The notes under the pieces were generated by a model. The model searched no databases, had not been told where the DNA came from, and saw only the letters and a list, made by a program, of their open reading frames with translations. A DNA stretch of 64,000 nucleotides, taken from assembly GCF_037577855.1 (NCBI RefSeq), contig NZ_JBAKFX010000002.1:62001-126000 (forward strand), read 5' to 3'. The stretch comes from Dethiothermospora halolimnae (GTDB lineage: Bacteria > Bacillota > Clostridia > Tissierellales > VENL01). Both the position numbers and the translations under genes were made by a program. Shown in pieces: positions 6,868 through 15,247 of the stretch. Position 1 is the stretch's first letter. The number at the start of each line of letters is the position of its first letter.

Positions 6868-8655
6868 TTAGCTCTCAATTGGCAAGTCTACTGAATATAT
6901 ATCTGAAAATTCAATGTGTATGTTTTCCACATTACCTTTTCTTGGTATTAACTGTTTTCTTCTAATGATTTTCTCTTTTTTTATTACATTAACTGGAAGT
7001 TCTATAGTAAACTCGGTTCCAACCCCTTCTTCACTTTCAACTGATATTTTACCCTTATGGGCCTCTACCAAGGTCTGTACTAAAGATAAACCTATGCCAC
7101 TTCCTTCATTTTCTCTACTTATATTGGAATTAACTTGTTTAAATCTTTCAAATATACCATTTATCTTACCTTTAGGTATTCCTATTCCTGTATCCCTTAC
7201 TGAAATTACCACATTATCTCCTTTATCATATATATTAACATATATACTTCCCCCTTTTTTTGTGAACTTAATGGCATTAGACAATAGATTTAAAATAATT
7301 CTTTCTATTTTTTCAGGATCACATGCAATTATTTTTTCCTCTATTTCTGTATCAAATATTAATTCTATTCCCTTTACTTTAGAAAAATCTGCAATAGATA
7401 GAACTATACTTTCAATCACATGAATAATATTATGATTATTTAAATTTAACTTCAGAAACCCTGAGTCAAAGCGAGTTACATCCACAATATTATTTATCAA
7501 TCGTAATAATCTATAACAGTTCTGTTTCATAACCTTTAAATTTCTTTGAAGAGTTTCACTATAATTATCATCTTTAGAGCTTTCATAGACATTTGACAAT
7601 AGTTGAACCCCTCCAAGTATGATATTTAACGGCGTTTTTAATTCATGGGAAATATTAGAAAATAACTGGGTTTTTATTTGATCATACTTGGCTTTCTCTT
7701 CTAATTGTCTATCCTTTATTTTTACTTTCTCTTCTAAGGCCTTCCTCTTTTCTTTCTCAGTTAAATCTTTAAAGCACCAAATCATTCCTTTATCTTTGCC
7801 CTCAACTATCAATGGATAGAAATGTCGCTCTACCATTTTTCCATCTTTAAACAATAAATAATCAACTTGGCTGGCTGTACTTTTAATTATATCTTTTATT
7901 TTATCTTCAAAGTTATTGGGTTCTGCTAATTGTTTTTTTAACTCCCTTGCCAATACCCATCCATCTTTTTCATTTAATAATTGAAATGATGATTTCCATA
8001 TATTGTTAAATGCTTTGTTTTTATAAATAACCTTGCTATTGTTATCTAATACTAGTACCCCATCTTCTATCCCTTCTAATATAGATTTAAGTGTTTTCTT
8101 TTCCTGCTTTAACTCCCGATGTGCTTTTTTAAGGTACATTATATTTTTATTTTTTTCAGTTATGTCATAGACAATAGAAAATAAATATTTTCTATTGTCT
8201 ATGGTAATAGGACCACTGGTTACTTCAACATCTTTTATAACTCCATCATAAAGTTTATGTTTAAAATGAAACCTATTTTTCTTTTTTACCAATGCATTGT
8301 TCATACTTTCATTGACAAAACCATTAGACTCTATATTTATTTGTGAAATGTTCATCCCTGTAAATTCATCTTTTTCATATCCATAAAAATAGCAAGCTGA
8401 TTGATTTGCGTAGTTTATAATACCTGTATTCGGATCAATCAATAGCATTATAGATTTATTATTTTCAAAAAAGTTAATAACCATTTTTTTATCTTTACTA
8501 TATCCGCAGTTAGATTCTAAGGCTTGGTTCTTTTTATAGTTAATACTCTTGGCCCCTTTCAGTTTTTTTAATTCAGACTTCAGGTTTTTATTTTCATCCT
8601 CTAGTGTTTTAATTTCTTTTAACAGTTCTTTTGAATTTACCAAATTATAAGTCAT
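6868..8655 (-). CDS. PAS-domain sensor histidine kinase (orphan)
   Basis: The 595-residue protein has an N-terminal coiled coil (about 5-35), two PAS domains (about 55-165 and 190-300), another coiled coil, and a complete kinase core. The dimerisation helix carries the phospho-acceptor H337 in FSNISHELKTPL. The ATPase domain has N box NLLSNAIKFTKKGG, G1 DTGIGIP, F box FERFKQ and G2 GSGIGLSLVQ. No membrane segments are seen, so it should sense a cytoplasmic signal. No response regulator gene is adjacent. The ATG follows AAGGGGGAAAT. A role in sporulation initiation or another phosphorelay is possible, because orphan PAS kinases do this in clostridia, but nothing here shows it. Confidence 0.88.
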   Translation of the reverse strand: MTYNLVNSKELLKEIKTLEDENKNLKSELKKLKGAKSINYKKNQALESNCGYSKDKKMVINFFENNKSIMLLIDPNTGIINYANQSACYFYGYEKDEFTGMNISQINIESNGFVNESMNNALVKKKNRFHFKHKLYDGVIKDVEVTSGPITIDNRKYLFSIVYDITEKNKNIMYLKKAHRELKQEKKTLKSILEGIEDGVLVLDNNSKVIYKNKAFNNIWKSSFQLLNEKDGWVLARELKKQLAEPNNFEDKIKDIIKSTASQVDYLLFKDGKMVERHFYPLIVEGKDKGMIWCFKDLTEKEKRKALEEKVKIKDRQLEEKAKYDQIKTQLFSNISHELKTPLNIILGGVQLLSNVYESSKDDNYSETLQRNLKVMKQNCYRLLRLINNIVDVTRFDSGFLKLNLNNHNIIHVIESIVLSIADFSKVKGIELIFDTEIEEKIIACDPEKIERIILNLLSNAIKFTKKGGSIYVNIYDKGDNVVISVRDTGIGIPKGKINGIFERFKQVNSNISRENEGSGIGLSLVQTLVEAHKGKISVESEEGVGTEFTIELPVNVIKKEKIIRRKQLIPRKGNVENIHIEFSDIYSVDLPIES

Positions 8656-9127
8656 TTTGAATATTTCCCCCTTAAAGTTATGATATTAGTCATATAAATT
8701 TTTATTATTAATTCAATTTAATGCTAATATATGAATAATATAATAATTATTACATACTAGTTTATATATTCTATCTACTTTTAATTTTTCCTTTATTACC
8801 CTTTAATTTTATATCCTGATGTTTGTCAAATATGTTAAGTGATATCAAATTTTCTATAGTTTCTTCCCATATTAAACACATACAAAAAAGCAATGGTTCC
8901 AACCATTGCCAATAATATATATTGTCATTAAATTTTTATTAATATTTTTATAATAAGTAAATTTACGTATTACAAGTTTGTTTATATCTAATTAATCTAA
9001 TATTAGTTCTAAAAAAATTGTGGTTTATAACCCCCCCTTCCACTTGATGACATGATTATAAATATTATTATCAGTAAAATAAACTTCTTCATTGTTAATC
9101 TTCTTATTATTAGTTATTTAATATGCT
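8656..9127. other. Intergenic region with possible 27-codon peptide ORF
   Basis: Apart from the terminator at 8884-8909, the only possible gene is a minus-strand ORF at 9009-9092. It would encode 27 residues: MKKFILLIIIFIIM followed by SSSGRGGYKPQFF. It has a hydrophobic helix and a short glycine/aromatic tail. The ribosome binding site (AAGAAG) is weak. It contains a seven-G tract at 9031-9037. It is too short to call with confidence. Confidence 0.3.
8884..8909 (-). terminator. Rho-independent terminator
   Basis: GCAATGGTTCCAACCATTGC at 8890-8909 is a perfect palindrome, followed on the minus strand by six Ts. It would end transcripts from the Nudix gene at 9128-9583 or from the small ORF at 9009-9092. 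Confidence 0.85.
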
Positions 9128-9583
9128 TTAGTTCCCTTTGTTAGAAGTAAATAGTTCCGGTATATCTACTTTAGAAATATGTGTTTTTAACTCTGGGGCA
9201 ATTTTATTATAGCTATCTGAATCAATCCATGAATATACAAAAATTTCTCCTTTATCTTTATCTTCACCCTGCACTATATATTCCCACCTATCTGGCAAAT
9301 CCTCTTTGCAATAAAATAAAAAGTCTTCTCTTATTACATCAGATTCAATATATGGTTTATAATACTTTACTTTTCCAACACTACGTATAAAAGTTAGATT
9401 AGTTATTCCTGTTTCTTCTTTTATTTCTCTTAAACATCCTTGCAAAGATGTCTCCCCTTTTTCAACACCTCCCCCAGGTAATCTATAATAGGGATATTTT
9501 ATATCTTTAAAGGATAAAACTAATAACTGAGGTTCTTTTAATCTATTATATCTAAAGATTACACCCATTGCCTTTCTCTTCAT
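9128..9583 (-). CDS. Nudix hydrolase
   Basis: A 151-residue Nudix hydrolase with a complete Nudix box: GGGVEKGETSLQGCLREIKE followed by ETG (G-x5-E-x7-REU-x-EE-x-G). This contrasts with the degenerate box of the Nudix-fold protein at 668-1105. The substrate cannot be predicted; the fold hydrolyses nucleoside diphosphates linked to another group. The start ATG is preceded by AGGAGGTAAT. It lies downstream of the gluzincin gene with an 88-base gap, on the same strand. Confidence 0.88.
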   Translation of the reverse strand: MKRKAMGVIFRYNRLKEPQLLVLSFKDIKYPYYRLPGGGVEKGETSLQGCLREIKEETGITNLTFIRSVGKVKYYKPYIESDVIREDFLFYCKEDLPDRWEYIVQGEDKDKGEIFVYSWIDSDSYNKIAPELKTHISKVDIPELFTSNKGN

Positions 9584-9671
9584 ATTACCTCCTATTTTAC
9601 TTTTATTTGAAATTAAGCAATTTCATCATACTTTCCCTTTAATATAAACTCTAAAGTTGCAATTATTACAT

Positions 9672-11045
9672 CTATTCATAGGCCTTTTCAACCATATCAT
9701 CAACACTTAAGTTATTATATAAATACCTAGATGATTCTACACCATATATCCACTGATTAAAAAAATTTTTTAATTTTATTCCCGAAACTCTTTCGCAGGT
9801 TTTCTCAAAATCTTTAAATGTAACTTTTCTTCCTTTATTCTCATATAAAAATTTTTTTATAATCTGAAAAAACTTCTTATCTCCCACTATATTATGTAAA
9901 ACATATAACACCCAAGGTCCCTTAGAATATGAGTTATAGCCCATCTCATATTTTCCATATTCACAAATAGGGGTGCTAAAATTTTTATAATCTTGATTTA
10001 TATTATTTATAAAAGTCTCTCTATATTGTTCCATCTTTTCATTTGATTTTTTACGGCCAAAAAATTCTTTAATAGCTAGTATTTCATAATAACTGGCAAA
10101 TGCTTCGTCAAAGAATCTACTCCGTTGTTCACTATACAACTTTACATTAGCATTCCAAATATGACCTATCTCATGATATAAATGGGTAAAGTTACTTTCT
10201 TCATTAAATCCATGTTCCTCCATTACGATATAATTATCCCCTGCCTGGGAGCCATAACCCTCTTTGGTTTCAATTATGGTGAAATAATCATTATTACTGT
10301 AATTACCAAAGACTTCTTTATAATAGTCATAAACTCTTTTAACTTCAAACTTAACTAATTCTTTAGCTGACCTTTTATCCTTTGGAAAAGCGAATATGGT
10401 TAAGTTAATATCTTCATCTTTTACCATGGAATATTCTGAAATACAAATATCAAATCTATCGGTTTCTTTGTTACTTTCATATAAATAAATCTTTCTTTCA
10501 TTTTCATTTTTTATTCCTTTTAATACTCCACCACATCCAACAGTATACTCTTTAGGTACATCAACATTTATTTTATACTTAAAAGAATTATAGTAACTTT
10601 TTCCTAAAGACTTTTCATTGGGACATGCAATGATAGGATATGCCAGGCAGTCATTTCTAAGCACAGAGAATTCAGTGTTTATATTATCTTTAACATATTG
10701 CATAACATGGGTATAACCTTTAAGTTTTCCCTCATATTCTATGTACAATTTTAGTTCTTCGTCCCCTTTTAAAGGTTTCAATAGATTTATTTTAATATAG
10801 TTAACTCTATAGTCTCTACAACTAGGAAATGATTTAATTTTTTGAGTAAAATTAATATCACGGTTATTTTTATCCTTTATATAATTGACTTTGAGACCAT
10901 AATAAAGTAATAGTGGTATTTCTTCACTTATGGTATTTTGATTTTTTAGATTTATTATACCTTTGGATTTAAAACTCCCCTTTGCTGGTTGGATATAAAA
11001 ATCTAATATATATGATTTTATTTTAGGTAATTTAACTTCTTTGAT
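9672..11045 (-). CDS. M1-like gluzincin metallopeptidase, apparently with a near-cognate AUC start
   Basis: The protein is about 457 residues if translated from 11045. The catalytic motif is HEIGH followed after 18 residues by E (H291, E292, H295, E314), the HExxH-x18-E arrangement of M1 aminopeptidase-like gluzincins. The usual GAMEN exopeptidase motif is not seen; the corresponding place reads GSQAGDNYIVMEE. The frame is open back to 11051 without ATG, GTG or TTG until an internal TTG at 10781 that has no ribosome binding site. The upstream 88 codons (SYILDFYIQPAKGSF, IINLKN) look like the family's N-terminal beta domain. AGGGGGG precedes ATT ATT ATC, and spacing favours ATC at 11045. There is no signal peptide or membrane anchor. 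Confidence 0.72.
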   Translation of the reverse strand: MKEVKLPKIKSYILDFYIQPAKGSFKSKGIINLKNQNTISEEIPLLLYYGLKVNYIKDKNNRDINFTQKIKSFPSCRDYRVNYIKINLLKPLKGDEELKLYIEYEGKLKGYTHVMQYVKDNINTEFSVLRNDCLAYPIIACPNEKSLGKSYYNSFKYKINVDVPKEYTVGCGGVLKGIKNENERKIYLYESNKETDRFDICISEYSMVKDEDINLTIFAFPKDKRSAKELVKFEVKRVYDYYKEVFGNYSNNDYFTIIETKEGYGSQAGDNYIVMEEHGFNEESNFTHLYHEIGHIWNANVKLYSEQRSRFFDEAFASYYEILAIKEFFGRKKSNEKMEQYRETFINNINQDYKNFSTPICEYGKYEMGYNSYSKGPWVLYVLHNIVGDKKFFQIIKKFLYENKGRKVTFKDFEKTCERVSGIKLKNFFNQWIYGVESSRYLYNNLSVDDMVEKAYE

Positions 11046-11138
11046 AATAATCCCCCCTAGTAAATAGCTTTAAAATAAATTTTTTTATTAAATACAATTT
11101 TACTTAATATTCCCATATGTGTCAAAACTATTTTGGTT

Positions 11139-11169
11139 GAACAAAGGCGACTTTGCCCCTTCTTTGTTC
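11139..11169. repeat. GAACAAAG hairpin family, copy 1
   Basis: GAACAAAG (11139-11146) pairs with CTTTGTTC (11162-11169) around a 15-base core. The same 30-31 bp design occurs at 25336, 38663 and 57391 with different cores. Confidence 0.75.
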
Positions 11170-11249
11170 AGTTTAGATGACAAAGGAGGTGAGACCATAT
11201 CATATATGCAGGGATTCAATATATTGAATCCCTTGGGTCTTCTTTTAAA

Positions 11250-11375
11250 AGACCTATTATGGCAAAAACTGTGTTTTTCAATAAGCTGGGGGATTACGAA
11301 TCCTCCAGCAACCAAATTTTATTATTATACTATATAGTCTTAAAATCGTCCTAGATATATTCAAGACCTACATAT
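11250..11375. repeat. Composite repeat, second copy
   Basis: This is a shorter relative of the block at 407-635. The hairpin at 11285-11309 has arms GCTGGGGGATT and AATCCTCCAGC around ACG. An AAATTTTATTATTATACTA stretch follows, then the TCCTAGATATATTCAAGACC end module (about 11348-11368). No tandem array is present here. The rest of 11046-11471 holds the GAACAAAG hairpin at 11139 and no convincing gene; small ORFs here follow the repeat and lack ribosome binding sites. Confidence 0.75.
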
Positions 11376-11471
11376 AGAGATTTTCCACTTATTTTTGGTA
11401 TTTATCCCAACCTTACATTTTTTCAAAAAAAGAGAATCAGATTTGCACCTGACCCCTCCACAAGATAAAAC

Positions 11472-11762
11472 CTATTTATTTTCAAATCCTAGAGATTTAA
11501 AAACCATATCTGTAGCATAATCAATATTTCCATACTGTACAAATGCTCCAAAGTATACTGTCAAAAACCCATCTACAACTTCTTTTTGTCTAGCTGTTAA
11601 TGAAACTTTTTCAATTGCTTTATCAGCAATGTCATTGAACTGTTTTATATTAAATGTTTTCTTTGCAAGTAAATCCTTAAACTCTCCTTCGAAATTTTTA
11701 AACACCTTTAGTATTACTTCCTTTTCTTTCTGCATTTCTTCTTTTGATATAATATCTTCCAT
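11472..11762 (-). CDS. Small helical protein of unknown function
   Basis: This 96-residue protein is not recognised. It is predicted fully helical and charged (MEDIISKEEMQKEKEVILKV at the start), without Cys, membrane segment or signal. The start is well supported: AGGAGG lies seven bases before the ATG. It is monocistronic, divergent from the PBP1A gene, with repeat DNA on its downstream side. Confidence 0.6.
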   Translation of the reverse strand: MEDIISKEEMQKEKEVILKVFKNFEGEFKDLLAKKTFNIKQFNDIADKAIEKVSLTARQKEVVDGFLTVYFGAFVQYGNIDYATDMVFKSLGFENK

Positions 11763-11991
11763 AGAAAAACCTCCTAAATATTATGTTCTACATAAGTATA
11801 TCATTAATTTAACCATCTATTTATACATAATATATACAAATTACACGATTTATTTTATTATACCATTATATTTATTATATATCTGACCATAATATAAATA
11901 ATGTATATTATAGGTTTATATAGCATTTTATTCTATTTTTATTTTAAAGTTATAAAAATACTGGACTTTTATTTCTTATATTTTTGTTATA

Positions 11992-12000
11992 TGATATAAT
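11992..12000 (+). promoter_or_regulatory. Extended -10 promoter of the PBP1A gene
   Basis: TGATATAAT at 11992-12000 matches an extended -10 element (TGnTATAAT), about 50 bases before the PBP1A start codon. The -35 position (TTTCTT) is poor, as is common with extended -10 promoters. Confidence 0.5.
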
Positions 12001-12052
12001 AAACTTTGGTATATTGATATTATGTGTCCCTTATTATTAAGGAGGTATAAAT

Positions 12053-15000
12053 ATGGACCAAGAAAATGAAACAAAATCTAGACGAAATAAATCCAAGGAG
12101 AAGAAAAAGAAAGATAATGATAAAGGCAATAAGAAAAAATTAAGTATATTTAGACTAATATTAATTATTTTTATTATGATTTGTTTTATAAGTGCTGGAG
12201 CTGTAGCAGGGCTTGTTTTAGCAATAGCTAGAAGTGCCCCTGATGTGGACCCTACTGACATACTATCGACACTAAATGAACATTCCCTTATTTTAGATGA
12301 AAAGGGAAATGTAATTGAAAAAATACAAACTAGAGAGTTTAGAACAATCGTTCATCTTGATGAAATTCCTGATTATGTAGAGGATGCCTTTGTTTCTATA
12401 GAAGATGAAAGATTTGAGGAGCATATGGGTATTGACCCTAAACGTATATTGGGAGCACTTTGGGCAGACATTAAAGCTGGAGCTCCAGTACAGGGTGCTA
12501 GTACTATTACCCAACAGCTTGTTAAAAATAAGTACTTAAAAGATCAAGTTGATAAACAAAACCTTTTAAATGATGTTAAAAGAAAAATTAAAGAAGCCTA
12601 TCTAGCTATCAAAATGGAAAGGGTTTTAACTAAAGAGCAGATATTAGAGGGTTATCTTAATACAATATATATGGGACAAGGTGCTTATGGAGTTCAAGCA
12701 GCATCAAAAATTTATTTTTCAAAAGATATCGAAGACCTAACTATTGCCCAAGCTGCTTTAATCGCCGGCTTAACGAAAAATCCAGTTAGATATGCATTAT
12801 ATAAAACAGACTTACCTCAAAATGTTAATGAAGAAGTAGTAGATGTTGTCGGTCACATTTATAAAGGTGGACAAAAATATGCTATTTGGTTAAATGAAAA
12901 ATATAAGCAAACCATTCTTAAGCGTCAAAAGACTATATTAAATAAGATGTTAGAGCTACAAAAAATAAGTAAAGAAGAATATGATTTAGCAAAAAGTGAA
13001 GATGTTTGGTCTTCTATTAAGCCCGACGAAAAAAGACTCGAGGGAATATCCTCTTATTTTGCCGATTATGTTAAAGATAAAGTAGAAGAGGACTTAATGG
13101 AAAAAGCTGGTTATTCCGAAAGGCAAGCGGAGGCTCTTTTGTTAAGCGGTGGTTTAAGGATATATACTACGATGGATATAGACCTACAACATAGAGTCGA
13201 AGGAGTCTATAAAAATTTTGACACTATAATGAGAAAGTATAGTCGTATAAAAAATAATGACCCATTATTGGTAAATTCAAAAAATATTAGAAATGGCAAT
13301 ATAGTCAGTGACCATGGGCGAATTCTATATCGTTCAAAAAATAGTTTAATAGATAACACTTCTAATTTAATTATTGAAAAAGGCACATATAATTTTGATA
13401 ATAATGGAAATCTAATCATAAATAACAATAAAATATCAATTTATAAAAGTGGCTTAGATATAGATGATTATTATACTAAAAACCAAAATAAAAATATTTT
13501 AACCCATCAGGTTAGACCTTTATTAATTGATAAAGCATCCTATGATACCAAGGATGTTAGTGGTGGTAAAGGTACTATTATAATTAAAAAGAGCTTTTTA
13601 GATAAAAACAATGACTTTAGTAAAACTGATAATAACGGAAACCTATTAATCAGTAATAAATACTTTATGGTAGAAGACGGTGTTATCCAACCTCAATCTG
13701 CTGTAACCATATTAGATTATAGAACCGGTAAGATTAGAGCTATGGTTGGAGGAAGAAACTTTGAAGGTAGTAGAATCTTAAATAGAGCCACTAATTCTAA
13801 AAGACAGCCTGGTTCAGCGATGAAACCATTAGGTGTTTATCTACCGGCATTAAATAATGGATTTACTGCTGCCTCAGTAATTGATGATACTCCATTTTAT
13901 AATCCTGATACAGGAAAGCTTTGGCCTAAAAACTGGTATAGTGGTTATAGGGGATTAACTCCTCTTAGAGAAGCTGTCGAACAATCTAGTAATGTCACTG
14001 CAGTTAAAATGCTTGAAAAAATAGGTATAGGGACATCTATAGATACCCTTAAAGGCCTAGGTTTAGATGACAGTCTTGTTACTAGAGATGAAAATAAAAG
14101 TAGAAACGATGAGACCTTGGCCGCTTTAGCACTAGGTGGTATGTCTCAAGGTATTAGTCCCCTTGAAATGAGCGCAGCATATGGTGCCATTGCCAATAAA
14201 GGAGTATATACTGAACCTATAGTTTATACCAAAGTATTAAATGCAAGTGGAGAAGTTATACTAGAAAACTCACCTTTCAAAAATAGAGTAGTTACTGCAG
14301 ATGTTGCATATATTATGAATGATATATTAGAATCAGTTGTGACCGATGGCTTGGGTAAAAGAGCTATCTTTGATAGATATCTATTTGATGGTGCATATAA
14401 CAATAAGATCCCTGCTGCAGGTAAGACTGGTACTACTCAAGAACAAACAGATGTATGGTTTGCGGGATATACTCCCTATTACTCTGCCGGTGTTTGGATT
14501 GGTCATGATATTGCTGAAATCAAGCTACATGAAGGAAGTACCAGTAGTATAGCTACCATGTTCTGGGCCGAGATCATGAAAGAGGTCCACAAGGGTCTAG
14601 AACCAAAGGACTTTGAGATGCCAAACAATCTAGTTACTCAATGGGTTTGTAAAGATTCTGGTAAACTTGTTACAAAATATTGTAAAGAGGACCCTAGAGG
14701 TAGTAGAGCTAGAAGGGAATTATTTGTTAAAGGTACTGAACCAACTGAATATTGCACTACCCATGTAAAGGTTAAAGTTGATACAAGTACAAACAAATTG
14801 GCAACCGAATATTGTCCTGAAGATTTAGTTGAAGAAAAAGTATTTATCAAAAGAGAACCAGCTTATAATCCTGAAGACCATAATGGAATAGTTCCTAAGG
14901 ATTATCAATATACTGTGCCAACTGAAGAATGTGATGAACATACTGAAGAAAACACTACAGATGATGATGATGATGATGGTTGGTTTAAAAAGTGGTTATT

Positions 15001-15118
15001 TGGCGATGATGATGAAGAAAAGGATAATAATGATACGAATGATAATGACAATGACAATACAATCAATATACCAGAAGATAATAGTGATGATAAAGAAGAT
15101 AATAGCGATAATGAGTAA
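12053..15118 (+). CDS. Class A penicillin-binding protein (PBP1A type)
   Basis: A bifunctional peptidoglycan synthase of 1021 residues. It has a basic cytoplasmic tail (1-33), a membrane segment (about 34-58) and a GT51 glycosyltransferase domain. The catalytic E117 lies in EDERFEEHMG, and GASTITQQLVKN follows. The transpeptidase domain has S588-A-M-K591, SSN at 645-647 and KTG at 791-793. About 150 residues between the two domains (LLVNSKNIRNGN onward) form a glycine/asparagine-rich beta insertion. The C-terminal 70 residues are strongly acidic (DDDDDDGW and later D/N repeats). AAGGAGGTATAAAT precedes the ATG. It faces spoVAF and the two are separated by the repeat block at 15123-15247. Confidence 0.95.
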   Translation: MDQENETKSRRNKSKEKKKKDNDKGNKKKLSIFRLILIIFIMICFISAGAVAGLVLAIARSAPDVDPTDILSTLNEHSLILDEKGNVIEKIQTREFRTIVHLDEIPDYVEDAFVSIEDERFEEHMGIDPKRILGALWADIKAGAPVQGASTITQQLVKNKYLKDQVDKQNLLNDVKRKIKEAYLAIKMERVLTKEQILEGYLNTIYMGQGAYGVQAASKIYFSKDIEDLTIAQAALIAGLTKNPVRYALYKTDLPQNVNEEVVDVVGHIYKGGQKYAIWLNEKYKQTILKRQKTILNKMLELQKISKEEYDLAKSEDVWSSIKPDEKRLEGISSYFADYVKDKVEEDLMEKAGYSERQAEALLLSGGLRIYTTMDIDLQHRVEGVYKNFDTIMRKYSRIKNNDPLLVNSKNIRNGNIVSDHGRILYRSKNSLIDNTSNLIIEKGTYNFDNNGNLIINNNKISIYKSGLDIDDYYTKNQNKNILTHQVRPLLIDKASYDTKDVSGGKGTIIIKKSFLDKNNDFSKTDNNGNLLISNKYFMVEDGVIQPQSAVTILDYRTGKIRAMVGGRNFEGSRILNRATNSKRQPGSAMKPLGVYLPALNNGFTAASVIDDTPFYNPDTGKLWPKNWYSGYRGLTPLREAVEQSSNVTAVKMLEKIGIGTSIDTLKGLGLDDSLVTRDENKSRNDETLAALALGGMSQGISPLEMSAAYGAIANKGVYTEPIVYTKVLNASGEVILENSPFKNRVVTADVAYIMNDILESVVTDGLGKRAIFDRYLFDGAYNNKIPAAGKTGTTQEQTDVWFAGYTPYYSAGVWIGHDIAEIKLHEGSTSSIATMFWAEIMKEVHKGLEPKDFEMPNNLVTQWVCKDSGKLVTKYCKEDPRGSRARRELFVKGTEPTEYCTTHVKVKVDTSTNKLATEYCPEDLVEEKVFIKREPAYNPEDHNGIVPKDYQYTVPTEECDEHTEENTTDDDDDDGWFKKWLFGDDDEEKDNNDTNDNDNDNTINIPEDNSDDKEDNSDNE

Positions 15119-15122
15119 ATAA

Positions 15123-15229
15123 GTTGGGGGATTACGAATCCCCCAACAACACAAGGGTCACAATGACACAAGGGTCACAACACACAAGGGTCACACTAGT
15201 AAAAGGGTCACACTAGTAAAAGGGTCACA
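15123..15229. repeat. GGGGGATT hairpin followed by about 17-bp tandem repeats
   Basis: The hairpin at 15123-15147 has perfect 11-bp arms GTTGGGGGATT and AATCCCCCAAC around ACG. It follows the PBP1A stop codon. Five copies of AAGGGTCACA then start at 15153, 15170, 15186, 15203 and 15220. The last copy is the left arm of the spoVAF terminator, so the array looks like duplications of that terminator arm. Confidence 0.85.
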
Positions 15230-15247
15230 TTATGTGACCCTTTTACT
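15215..15247. terminator. Terminator between convergent PBP1A and spoVAF genes
   Basis: AGTAAAAGGGTCACA (15215-15229) pairs perfectly with 15233-15247 around TTA. The right arm overlaps the spoVAF stop codon. It can terminate from either side. Confidence 0.85.

Noticed and set aside
11100..11337. Overlapping ORFs of 71 and 72 codons on opposite strands
   Set aside because: Both are read through hairpin repeats, lack ribosome binding sites and have no recognisable sequence.
14905..15171. Antisense ORF rich in serine opposite the PBP1A C-terminus
   Set aside because: It is the mirror of the acidic GAT/GAC codon repeats; the sense gene is unambiguous.
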